In this document: in pieces, positions 57,248 to 64,000 of the stretch
Layout: every line of letters starts with the position of its first letter
How positions within the stretch are numbered: position 1 is the first letter of the stretch
Source of the DNA: Anaerolineae bacterium
GTDB taxonomy: Bacteria > Chloroflexota > Anaerolineae > 4572-78 > J111
Direction of reading: 5' to 3'
DNA: 64,000 nt
Assembly (NCBI GenBank): GCA_023382535.1
Contig: JAHDWA010000039.1
Span: forward strand, 36,897-100,896
The notes under the pieces: model-generated
Told to the model about the DNA's origin: nothing
Databases searched by the model: none
The model's input: only the letters and a program-made list of their open reading frames with translations
Position numbers and translations under genes: made by a program

Positions 57248-59749
57248 ATGAGAGCAGTGGTCATGGCCGGTGGGTCGGGATCAAGACTGCGCCCCCTTAC
57301 AATTGAGCGTCCTAAGCCCATGGTCCCCGTCGTTAACAAGCCGGCCATGAGCCACATCCTTGACCTACTCAAGCGTTATGACATCACCGAAGTTATTATT
57401 ACGGTGCAGTATCTGGCCGATATGATCCAGGATTATTTTGGCGATGGTTCCAGCCTGGGCATGCACCTCCATTATTCGGTCGAAGAAACCCCACTCGGCA
57501 CAGCCGGCAGCGTTAAAAACGCCCAGGAATTTCTCGATGACACTTTTCTGGTCATTAGTGGCGACGCCCTGACCAATTTTAATCTGCATCAATTAGTTGC
57601 CTATCACAAAAGTAAGGGCACTCTGGCTACCCTGGCCCTGTACAATCTGCCCAATCCCATTGATTATGGCGTTATCATCCTGGCCAACGATAGCCAAATT
57701 GTTCGCTTTCAGGAAAAGCCCAACCGGGGATCGGTGATGTCGGATTACATTAACACCGGCATTTATGTTTTAGAGCCTGAGGTGTTGGACTTTTTCGAGC
57801 CAAACACCAGCTTCGATTTCGCTAACGACCTGTTTCCCATGCTGCATGAGCAGGGCCATCCCCTGTACGGGTACATCGGGGAGGGCTATTGGTGCGATGT
57901 CGGCAACATCCCTGAATACATGCGCGCCAATGCCGATGCCCTGGAGGGGCGCGTCGAAGGGTTGGACCTGGGGCGCTATTTGGGTAATGGCATTTGGGCC
58001 GGGCAAGATGTCGAAATTGCCCCCAGTGCCCGCCTGGAAGGCCCTATTTACCTGGGCCAGTCGGTGCAGATCAAAACTGGCGCTGTTATTCGTGGACCGG
58101 CGGTTATCCGCGATTATACGGTGGTAGATAATGAGGCTCAGATAGAGCGATCCGTATTATGGCGCAACTGTTACATTGGTGAGCGCGCTCAGATCAACGG
58201 CGCTGTGATCTTGAGGCAGTGCAGTCTCAAGGCCAATGCCACCGTTTTTGAAGGCACCGTTATCGGCGATGGCACGATTGTTGGCGAAAGCGCAGTGATC
58301 CATTCGGGAGTCAAGATTTGGCCGGGCAAAGAGGTGGAGCCGGGAGCAACGGTCAACAGCAGCATTATTTGGGGGTCGCAAGGGCGACGGGTCCTGTTTG
58401 GGCGGCATGGTGTCACCGGCGTCGTCAATATTGACCTGACCCCGGAATTTAGCGCCAAGTTAGGGGCAGCCTTTGGCGCTACCCTGGCCAAAGGTTCCAT
58501 TGTTACTATCAACCGTGACATGCACCGCAGCCCGCGCATGATCAAGCGGGCGATCATTTCTGGCCTACCTTCTGCCGGGGTCAACGTATGGGATTTGGGG
58601 TCTCAGCCGCTGCCCGTAGCGCGTTATTACACCAAAATCTGTGGGGCCGAAGGCGGCGTGCATGTACGTCTGTCACCTTTTGATGAGCGTGTGGTTGATA
58701 TTCATTTTATGGACAGCCAGGGCCTGAACCTCAACAAGAATAAAGAGCGAGACGTTGAGCGAGTTTTTTTTCGGGAAGATTTCAGGCGAGTTTATCTCGA
58801 CGATATTGGCACCATTGAGTATGCCCAGCAAGTCAAAGAGCGTTATATTGAGGATTTTCTAAAACACCTCAATACTAAAGCCATTCAGGATGCTGCCTTC
58901 GATTTAGTGGTTGATTTTGCCGACGGGCCGGTTGCCAGCACCTTGCCCGCTATTCTTGATAAGTTAAATTGCAATGTCGTCTCGCTCAACGCCAATATTG
59001 AAAAAACGAATTTCTCCCTCAATCCGGCTCAATTTCAGAATGCTCTGAAACAAATGCAGATTATTACGACCGCCTTGGGCACTCAATTGGGCGCGCGTCT
59101 CAACCCCGGCGGCGAACGCTTATTTTTGGTGGATGATCGGGGCTACTTGCTCGCCGGAACAACAGCTTGTGCGGCAATGGTTGAACTGGCGCTACGTGAT
59201 GCCCCCGGCAGCACCATTGCCATCCCGATTGATCTACCCAATTTTTTTGAAACTATTGCGGCCCGCCATCGCGGGCGTGTCATCCGAACTGAAACCGACC
59301 TTGAAGCGCTAATTATGGCCACTTGCTCAGAAAAGGTTATCATGGCTGGCGACGGAAAGGGTAATTTTATCTTTCCCGATTTTCATTGCGCCGTTGATGG
59401 CATGATGGCCCTGGCCAAAATTCTCGAATTTTTAGCCACCCAAAGGGTCTCCTTGGGAGATATTGTTTCCAAACTGCCACCTTATCACATGGCCGAAAGA
59501 AAAGTTTCCTGTGTCTGGGAAGGTAAAGCCAGGGTAATGCGTCTCATTAACGAAAAATTTGAGAGCTACAAAACCCAGATGATTAATGGCGTTAAAGTAA
59601 CTTTGGCGCGGGATAAATGGGTCTTAATTGTGCCTGACCCTGACCAACCTTACTTCCGAGTGAGCGTTGAAGCGACTTCTCAGGGGGAGGCCGAAACCCT
59701 GGCCGATGAGTACGCCCAAATGATCGAAAAACTCTCCCCTCTGGAGTAA
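57248..59749 (+). CDS. Sugar nucleotidyltransferase / phosphomannomutase-like fusion
   Basis: 833 residues. Residues 1-235: NTP-transferase domain ([28 protein letters not shown]) as in mannose-1-phosphate guanylyltransferases. About 250-370: left-handed beta-helix. About 380-830: PGM/PMM-like domain with [26 protein letters not shown]. The usual phosphoserine loop (T-A-S-H-N) is replaced by HVRLSPFDE, so mutase activity is questionable. Expected to provide an activated sugar (GDP-mannose or similar) for surface polymers. GAGGAG precedes the ATG by six bases. Confidence 0.93.
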   Translation: MRAVVMAGGSGSRLRPLTIERPKPMVPVVNKPAMSHILDLLKRYDITEVIITVQYLADMIQDYFGDGSSLGMHLHYSVEETPLGTAGSVKNAQEFLDDTFLVISGDALTNFNLHQLVAYHKSKGTLATLALYNLPNPIDYGVIILANDSQIVRFQEKPNRGSVMSDYINTGIYVLEPEVLDFFEPNTSFDFANDLFPMLHEQGHPLYGYIGEGYWCDVGNIPEYMRANADALEGRVEGLDLGRYLGNGIWAGQDVEIAPSARLEGPIYLGQSVQIKTGAVIRGPAVIRDYTVVDNEAQIERSVLWRNCYIGERAQINGAVILRQCSLKANATVFEGTVIGDGTIVGESAVIHSGVKIWPGKEVEPGATVNSSIIWGSQGRRVLFGRHGVTGVVNIDLTPEFSAKLGAAFGATLAKGSIVTINRDMHRSPRMIKRAIISGLPSAGVNVWDLGSQPLPVARYYTKICGAEGGVHVRLSPFDERVVDIHFMDSQGLNLNKNKERDVERVFFREDFRRVYLDDIGTIEYAQQVKERYIEDFLKHLNTKAIQDAAFDLVVDFADGPVASTLPAILDKLNCNVVSLNANIEKTNFSLNPAQFQNALKQMQIITTALGTQLGARLNPGGERLFLVDDRGYLLAGTTACAAMVELALRDAPGSTIAIPIDLPNFFETIAARHRGRVIRTETDLEALIMATCSEKVIMAGDGKGNFIFPDFHCAVDGMMALAKILEFLATQRVSLGDIVSKLPPYHMAERKVSCVWEGKARVMRLINEKFESYKTQMINGVKVTLARDKWVLIVPDPDQPYFRVSVEATSQGEAETLADEYAQMIEKLSPLE

Positions 59750-59773
59750 CAGTAGGAGCGAGCGGTCCTAGAC

Positions 59774-59815
59774 AAAAAAGAGCCATGCAGGTGAGCACCG
59801 GCTCTTTTTGTTTTA
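59774..59815. terminator. Bidirectional terminator
   Basis: AAAAAAGAGCC and GGCTCTTTTTG form a perfect stem with A and T runs on both strands. Serves the plus-strand nucleotidyltransferase gene and the minus-strand rplL operon. Confidence 0.9.
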
Positions 59816-59844
59816 TCTTCAGCAACTGAACGGGCTTAGCCGAC

Positions 59845-59883
59845 GCGATCTCGTTCCCAAACTGAGTTTGGGAACGAGATCGC
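59845..59883. repeat. Perfect 19-bp palindrome, 'tctcgttcccaaact' family
   Basis: GCGATCTCGTTCCCAAACT and AGTTTGGGAACGAGATCGC flank a single G. This is the cleanest member of the family found also at 28938, 46073, 49331 and (degenerate) 61225. Confidence 0.92.
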
Positions 59884-59908
59884 AACAGATTGCGCAAAAT
59901 CCCAATCT

Positions 59909-60298
59909 TTAGCTAATTTCGACTTTTGCGCCTTCAGCTTCGAGCTTGGCTTTGGCATCCTCGGCCATTTCTTTAGTTGCCGCTTCCAGCACCTTGGCCG
60001 GAGCGCCGTCAACCAAATCCTTGGCTTCTTTGAGGCCCAGATCGGCGCGGATAGCGCGAACCGCTTTGATAACCTGAATTTTCTTGTCACCAACCTCTTT
60101 CAAGGTCACATCAAATTCGGTTTTCTCTTCAGCTTCTTCAACGGGCGCTGCAGCAGCGCCGCCCGGAGCAGCCGCCACTACAGCCGTCGGTGCTGCCGCG
60201 CTGACGCCCCATTTGGCTTCCAAAATCTTGGTCAGCTCAGCCGCTTCCAAAACGGTCAGTTGGCTCAAGTCATCGGCAATTTTTTGTAAATCTGCCAT
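59909..60298 (-). CDS. rplL: Ribosomal protein L7/L12
   Basis: 129 residues. L7/L12 forms the ribosomal stalk that binds translation factors. The N-terminal dimerisation part, the Ala/Gly/Pro-rich hinge (about 38-55, [19 protein letters not shown]) and the C-terminal domain ([20 protein letters not shown]) are typical. AAGGAG precedes the ATG. Followed by a palindromic repeat and the bidirectional terminator; rpoB, the usual next gene, is not here. Confidence 0.97.
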   Translation of the reverse strand: MADLQKIADDLSQLTVLEAAELTKILEAKWGVSAAAPTAVVAAAPGGAAAAPVEEAEEKTEFDVTLKEVGDKKIQVIKAVRAIRADLGLKEAKDLVDGAPAKVLEAATKEMAEDAKAKLEAEGAKVEIS

Positions 60299-60316
60299 TT
60301 TATAATCTCCTTAGAA

Positions 60317-60350
60317 AGTAGTAGACAGTAGACGGTAGACAGTAAACAGG
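60317..60350. repeat. 'agtagacagtagac' repeat between rplJ and rplL
   Basis: Four degenerate copies of gtagacagta, upstream of the L7/L12 ribosome-binding site. A second simple tract (cctgcaaccctgctatcctgctacc) follows at 60361-60388. Confidence 0.7.
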
Positions 60351-60402
60351 GATAATATATTCCTGCAACCCTGCTATCCTGCTACCTTTTTGAATAGATA
60401 AA

Positions 60403-60930
60403 TTAAGCTTCGGCCTCTTTTTCGGCGTAGGCATTAACCACGTTGACCAATTGCCGGACACCTCCAGCAACCACCCCAACCAGTTGGCTCGCCGGAGCGT
60501 TGATCAGGCCCAACAACTGAGCGCGCAGCACGTCCAGCGACGGCAGGTTAGCCAGGTTCTTCACCCCAGCCTCGTCAATCACCCGGCTGCCCAGCAAACC
60601 GCCCTTGATTGCCAAAAGCTCATTCTGCCGGGAAAAATCAGTAATGGCCTTGGCCACGCCGCTGACATTGTGATGGCAAAAGCCCATCCCAACCGGGCCG
60701 GTCAGCATCTCGTCAACTACGGGCAGGCCAGCTTCCTTTAGCGCCCGTTCCGCCAGCGTATTTTTGACAATGGCAAAACTGCCCTCTGCCTCACGAATTT
60801 TTCTCCGCAGTTGTTCCACTTGAGAAACACGCAAGCCGCTGTAACTGGTAATAATGACCGCTTCACTAACGTTAAGCTGATCGAGATACTCTTTTATTAA
60901 TACTTCCTTTTTATCACGAGATATAGCCAA
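60403..60930 (-). CDS. rplJ: Ribosomal protein L10
   Basis: 175 residues. L10 is the base of the stalk to which L7/L12 dimers bind. The start is TTG 60930, read as Met in MAISRDKKEVL, with GGAGG eight bases before it; GTG 60939 lies in the ribosome-binding site and is unlikely. RVSQVEQLRRKIREAEGSF and the C-terminal L7/L12-binding helix are recognisable. Controlled by the L10 leader upstream. Confidence 0.96.
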   Translation of the reverse strand: MAISRDKKEVLIKEYLDQLNVSEAVIITSYSGLRVSQVEQLRRKIREAEGSFAIVKNTLAERALKEAGLPVVDEMLTGPVGMGFCHHNVSGVAKAITDFSRQNELLAIKGGLLGSRVIDEAGVKNLANLPSLDVLRAQLLGLINAPASQLVGVVAGGVRQLVNVVNAYAEKEAEA

Positions 60931-61004
60931 ATTTGTCACCTCCCTTCTGTTTAGAAGTTGTCCAGGCCCTAAAGGTCTTGAAGACCTCCAAGGTTGAACT
61001 AAAT

Positions 61005-61185
61005 TACAAACAAAAACGTCTTTGCCCCAACCGAGACAAAGACGCGAAATGCAAGACTTTTTAGAACACCCTTAAGTAAGCGTATGTTCCATTGCTTCTT
61101 GATTCTCCGGGTCTTTACCTCGGCGGGCAATGCCTTAAGCATCCATTAAGCGCTGTCGCGCACCTGCTGTCTCTGGCAATACTGA
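61005..61185 (-). promoter_or_regulatory. L10 leader with attenuator
   Basis: The RNA has the L10-leader core: AGACAGCAGGTG (61161-61172) and, after a GCTTAATGG/GCTTAAGGC pair of half-motifs, GCCCGCCGAGGTAAA (61116-61130). Binding of the L10-L12 complex controls rplJ-rplL. Further down, CGTCTTTG/CAAAGACG (61017-61044) followed by TTTTTGTTTG is a terminator, so control may be by attenuation. Confidence 0.9.
61017..61044 (-). terminator. Attenuator hairpin of the L10 leader
   Basis: Perfect eight-pair stem with a 12-base loop and a T-rich tail on the minus strand, 85 bases before the rplJ start. Confidence 0.85.
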
Positions 61186-61224
61186 GAGAAACGAAATTAT
61201 TTAATTGTTCTCATTACTCTGATA

Positions 61225-61259
61225 ACTCTGGTTCTCAAACTTAGTTTGTGGACCAGAGT
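61225..61259. repeat. Degenerate palindromic repeat after rplA
   Basis: ACTCTGGTTCTCAAACT against AGTTTGTGGACCAGAGT; same length and centre (aaactTagttt) as the 'tctcgttcccaaact' family. Confidence 0.7.
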
Positions 61260-61268
61260 AACACCAAA

Positions 61269-61982
61269 TTATTCGCTTTTAAGTTGTGAAGCCTGAGCCG
61301 CATCAACCTTGACCCCTGGCCCCATCGTCGCATTCAAGGTGATCTTTTTGATGTAGACACCCTTGGCCGCGGCAGGTTTAACCTGCTGGATCGCTTCCAT
61401 CAGCGCAGCAAAATTATTCACTAGCTGCTCATTGGTAAAAGAGACTTTGCCGATAGGCAGGTGAACATTGGCGGTTCGATCCAACTTGAACTCTAACCGG
61501 CCCGCTTTCAATTCACGAACTACCCGGCCAATATCGGCATCGGGCACAACGGTGCCGGCTTTAGGGCTGGGCATCAAACCGCGCGGTCCCAGTACCTTAC
61601 CCAGGCGCCCTACCTTCGACATCATCCCCGGGGTAGCGACAGCCACATCAAAATCGAACCAGCCGCCTTGAATTTTAGCCACCATGTCATCGCTGCCGGC
61701 AAAATCGGCCCCCGCGTCCAGGGCCGCCTTCTGACCATCGCCTTCGGCAAAAACTAACACCCGCACTTCTCGCCCCGTCCCGTGAGGCAATTGCACTGTG
61801 CTCCGAATTAGCTGGTCGGCCTTGCGGGGGTCCAGTCCCATGCGCAGATGCGCTTCAACGGTGGCGTTGAATTTGGTATAAGAGGTTTTCTTTACCAAAT
61901 CTACCGCTTCAGCCGGGGTATAATTCTGGGCTGGATCAACTAATTTTACAACTTCTTGATACTTTTTGCCTCGTTTGGGCAT
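61269..61982 (-). CDS. rplA: Ribosomal protein L1
   Basis: 237 residues. L1 forms the mobile stalk at the E site. Typical motifs are [22 protein letters not shown] (in part), [20 protein letters not shown] and GKVSF. AGGAGG precedes the ATG. It follows rplK by 85 bases in the usual rplKA order; the rplJL transcription unit starts after the palindromic repeat and L10 leader. Confidence 0.98.
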   Translation of the reverse strand: MPKRGKKYQEVVKLVDPAQNYTPAEAVDLVKKTSYTKFNATVEAHLRMGLDPRKADQLIRSTVQLPHGTGREVRVLVFAEGDGQKAALDAGADFAGSDDMVAKIQGGWFDFDVAVATPGMMSKVGRLGKVLGPRGLMPSPKAGTVVPDADIGRVVRELKAGRLEFKLDRTANVHLPIGKVSFTNEQLVNNFAALMEAIQQVKPAAAKGVYIKKITLNATMGPGVKVDAAQASQLKSE

Positions 61983-62067
61983 ATATTCCTCCTAAGTGGT
62001 AAAAACGGGTTAGCTTTTAGCTCAACCCTCCCACAGTTAAAACGAACTGCCCGCTTGCGCGGGGCTG

Positions 62068-62493
62068 TTAACCTTCAATCGCAATGCCCATGCTGCGGGC
62101 GGAACCTTCGACCTGCTTGATGGCTCCTTCAATATCCACAGCATTGAGGTCCTGCATTTTTGTTTCTGCAATTTCCCGAACCTGAGCTCGAGTCAACTTC
62201 CCTGTCTTATTGCGATTGGGCACCCCAGAACCTTTGGGGACTCCGGCTGCTTTTTTCAACAGATCACTGACCGGCGGCGTTTTGGTCACAAAGGAAAAGG
62301 TCTGGTCCGTATAGATGGTCACTTCTGCAGGGATAATCGAACCCATCATACTTTGAGTTCTGGCATTATATTCCTTACAAAAAGCCATAATATTGATCTG
62401 GTGAGGACCTAAGGCTGTACCAACCGGGGGAGCCGGGTTGGCTTTACCTGCCGGAATTTGTAGTTTTACTACCGCTTTTACTTTTTTCGCCAT
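62068..62493 (-). CDS. rplK: Ribosomal protein L11
   Basis: 141 residues, full length. L11 is part of the GTPase-associated centre. Recognisable are the Lys-rich start, [16 protein letters not shown], the linker and the RNA-binding C-terminal domain ([13 protein letters not shown]). GGAAGGA lies before the ATG. Follows nusG by 58 bases. Confidence 0.98.
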   Translation of the reverse strand: MAKKVKAVVKLQIPAGKANPAPPVGTALGPHQINIMAFCKEYNARTQSMMGSIIPAEVTIYTDQTFSFVTKTPPVSDLLKKAAGVPKGSGVPNRNKTGKLTRAQVREIAETKMQDLNAVDIEGAIKQVEGSARSMGIAIEG

Positions 62494-62551
62494 AATTCAA
62501 TCCTTCCAAGTCCCTCAGGGGGACATCTAAATCGCGGCTACAGCCGAGCTG

Positions 62552-63208
62552 CTAAACGCGCTCCACCTGTAAAAAGTCAAGTTCGATGGGGGTTTCACGG
62601 CCAAAAAAGCTGACTAAAACTCTCACCCTGGCCCGGTCTAAATCTATTTCGTCCACCGTGCCCATAAAATCTTCAAAAGGACCTTCGACAATCCGCACTT
62701 TTTGTCCCACTTTGAAGCTGACTTTAATCTTGGGCGCTTCGGCATCCATCCGTTTGAGAATTTTATCCACCTCATCGGGGCGGAGGGGGGTCGGTTTATT
62801 GCCAAAGCCCACAAACCCGGTTACACCAGGCGTGTTCCTGACAACGTACCAGGAGTCTTCATCCATGATCATTTCAACCAGGATATAGCCCGGAAATACG
62901 CGTCGTTCTATCGTCCGCCGATGCCCATCTTTAAGTTCTACTTCTTCCTCAGTCGGCACAACTACCTGGAAAATCTTATCCTGCATCTCCATCGACTCGA
63001 TCCGGTGCAGTAAATTCTTTTGCACCTTGTTCTCATAGCCGGAGTAGCTGTGAATGACAAACCATTCCGTCCCTTCGGGTCGAGCCTTTTCTTCGTCAGC
63101 AACTTCTGGATTTAGTGGTTCCATCTTCTCAGGAGAAGTTGCTGCTTGAGATGCTTCCTCTTTGGTAATCTCAGCCAGTGCTCCTGTCGTTTTCTTTTTC
63201 TTGGCCAT
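62552..63208 (-). CDS. nusG: Transcription termination/antitermination factor NusG
   Basis: 218 residues. The NGN domain (WFVIHSYSGYENKVQKNLL, shown in part) and C-terminal KOW domain (VGQKVRIVEGPFEDFMGTVDEI, in part) are clear. An N-terminal extension of about 50 residues is charged and acidic (AEITKEEASQAATSPEKMEP...), as in some Chloroflexota. NusG couples RNA polymerase to ribosomes or Rho. The usual order secE-nusG-rplK is kept. Confidence 0.97.
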   Translation of the reverse strand: MAKKKKTTGALAEITKEEASQAATSPEKMEPLNPEVADEEKARPEGTEWFVIHSYSGYENKVQKNLLHRIESMEMQDKIFQVVVPTEEEVELKDGHRRTIERRVFPGYILVEMIMDEDSWYVVRNTPGVTGFVGFGNKPTPLRPDEVDKILKRMDAEAPKIKVSFKVGQKVRIVEGPFEDFMGTVDEIDLDRARVRVLVSFFGRETPIELDFLQVERV

Positions 63209-63249
63209 AAACTTACTCTTCCAAACCTACTACGCCGCCAACAATGAGG

Positions 63250-63558
63250 TTATTCTTGCTGGCTATTCACATAAAAGGCTGCCGCTCCAGCAACAAAAAG
63301 CACTAGGGCAGCCCCAATCCAAAGATAGTCACCCCGGATAACTCCCGCCGTGACTAATTGAAAAATATAATCCAATAATCCCAAGAACATCGCCATAGCG
63401 ATGGTGACACTGACCACAATGACGGTTAGATTCTTGGTCTCGTCGCGGGTAGGCCAAACAACTTTGCGTAATTCGGCGCGCGTTTCTTTGAGATATCTAA
63501 TAATGAAGTTATCCTCTTTGGGAGTTACCGCCGCTGTAGTGGTTTTCGATTTTGCCAT
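63250..63558 (-). CDS. secE: Preprotein translocase subunit SecE
   Basis: 102 residues. SecE stabilises SecY in the membrane. It has the amphipathic helix YLKETRAELRKVVWPTRDE and one or two membrane helices (about 48-70 and 75-95). The start at 63558 has GAGAGGAG upstream; an earlier TTG lies inside that site. It precedes nusG by 41 bases. Confidence 0.96.
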   Translation of the reverse strand: MAKSKTTTAAVTPKEDNFIIRYLKETRAELRKVVWPTRDETKNLTVIVVSVTIAMAMFLGLLDYIFQLVTAGVIRGDYLWIGAALVLFVAGAAAFYVNSQQE

Positions 63559-63587
63559 GTTTGTGCGCGCTCCTCTCAATCACTGGA

Positions 63588-63617
63588 ACGACCACCGACC
63601 ACTGACCGCCGACTGTT
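63588..63617. repeat. 'cgaccaccgaccactgacc' repeat
   Basis: Three degenerate copies of a nine-base unit between rpmG and secE. Confidence 0.55.
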
Positions 63618-63670
63618 ATTTAGCACAACAGCTATATGTTAGTCCAGCGGCCAGAGGTCAGCCGTTCTTA

Positions 63671-63835
63671 CTACTTGGTTTCACGATGAGGCCGGTGACA
63701 CCGGCATCGTGGACAATACTTCTTAAACTCCAGCCGGCTCGGATCATTGCGGCGATTTTTCTCCGAGGTGTAATTGCGCTCGCCGCACTCCGTGCAAGCC
63801 AGGGTCATAACCATGCGTACTGCTTTTTTAGCCAT
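63671..63835 (-). CDS. rpmG: Ribosomal protein L33
   Basis: 54 residues, too short for many gene finders. The sequence starts [19 protein letters not shown] and has two Cys pairs (CTEC and CPRC) for a zinc ribbon, then an Arg/His-rich end HRPHRETK. The Cys form needs zinc, in contrast to Cys-free L33 versions. Located between tuf and secE, as in many bacteria. Confidence 0.95.
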   Translation of the reverse strand: MAKKAVRMVMTLACTECGERNYTSEKNRRNDPSRLEFKKYCPRCRCHRPHRETK

Positions 63836-63842
63836 AATTCAC

Positions 63843-63882
63843 AAAAAGAGGGTTGAGAGGACTGCCCATCTCTCGACCCTCT
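63843..63882 (-). terminator. Terminator after tuf
   Basis: On the minus strand GAGGGTCGAGAG pairs with CTCTCAACCCTC (one G-T pair) and is followed by TTTTT, about 63 bases after the tuf stop. Confidence 0.88.
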
Positions 63883-63945
63883 GACTCCTTTCTACAAAAA
63901 GCCAGTCAATTACGAGTCGTGTTGCTGCAAACTACTCAAAAGAGG

Positions 63946-64000
63946 TTACGCAATAATTTTGGTGATAACACCGGCGCCAACCGTCCGCCCGCCTTCGCGA
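63946..64000 (-). CDS. tuf: Elongation factor Tu, C-terminal end (cut by window edge)
   Basis: The last 17 codons before TAA at 63946-63948 read REGGRTVGAGVITKIIA, the universal end of EF-Tu. The rest of the gene lies beyond the right edge. It fits the standard order tuf-rpmG-secE-nusG. Confidence 0.95.
   Translation of the reverse strand, partial: REGGRTVGAGVITKIIA

Noticed and set aside
63583..63670. tRNA-Trp gene between rpmG and secE, as seen in other bacteria
   Set aside because: No cloverleaf or T-loop sequence can be made; the region holds a simple repeat.

Overview
The window looks like chromosomal DNA of a Chloroflexota bacterium (Anaerolineae-like). The pointers are a nitrous oxide reductase of the Sec/lipoprotein (clade II) type with its typical partners, Thr/Pro-rich 'PTPTP' linkers in exported proteins, a fused mannose-1-phosphate guanylyltransferase/phosphomannomutase-like protein, DUF2243 and SIMPL-domain proteins, and a very high load of short palindromic and tandem repeats, several of them inside genes. 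This assignment is inference; there is no rRNA gene in the window to confirm it. No tRNA, CRISPR array, insertion sequence or prophage was found.

Layout. 1-2.3 kb: accessory DNA with a VapBC-type toxin-antitoxin pair, a PEP-utilising-enzyme remnant, a TPR ORF and a palindrome. 2.3-10.5 kb (minus): a probable cell-surface/polysaccharide set of two membrane-anchored clan GH-A glycosidase-like proteins (one carrying an extra GH18-like domain without the usual Glu), a large GT-C-like membrane protein and a DinB protein. 10.8-14.1 kb: prmC, a YafQ/DinJ toxin-antitoxin pair and prfA. 14.2-18.8 kb: a T-box-controlled operon of a small unknown protein and two different threonyl-tRNA synthetases in tandem. 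18.8-23.6 kb: receiver-only protein, GAF-histidine kinase/NarL response regulator pair, BON protein, DUF2243 protein. 23.8-29.7 kb: ruvB, lipoprotein, queA, YgjP-like metalloprotease, sugar epimerase, phosphoribosyltransferase and comEA.

29.8-45.4 kb is the most interesting part: a nitrous oxide (N2O) respiration island. The main operon (minus) reads ferredoxin, nosZ, membrane protein, a nosD-nosF gene fusion, nosY, nosL, a protoglobin/MoaD-like fusion, and two c-type cytochromes. A second minus-strand gene set upstream of 34.5 kb encodes a zinc-ribbon protein, a YwiC-like protein, a flavin oxidoreductase, a cupin, an NnrS-like protein and two tiny haem-copper-oxidase-like proteins. Each set is preceded by a TGTGA-N6-TCACA palindrome whose centre lies at -41.5 from a predicted start with an extended -10 box. 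A Crp/Fnr-family gene with a CRP-type recognition helix sits divergently beside the nos operon. Together this suggests one regulator switching on electron transfer to N2O and a dedicated membrane/haem module.

45.4-57 kb: rpe, two SIMPL proteins either side of an OmpR-type two-component system, an ATP-grasp ligase, a secreted peptidase, a 58-residue membrane protein, a 3-methyladenine glycosylase, a cyclase-family hydrolase and a two-subunit TPP decarboxylase. 57.2-59.7 kb: the sugar nucleotidyltransferase/PGM fusion. 59.9-64 kb (minus): the ribosomal/translation cluster tuf (partial), rpmG, secE, nusG, rplK, rplA, an L10 leader with attenuator, rplJ and rplL; rpoB does not follow.
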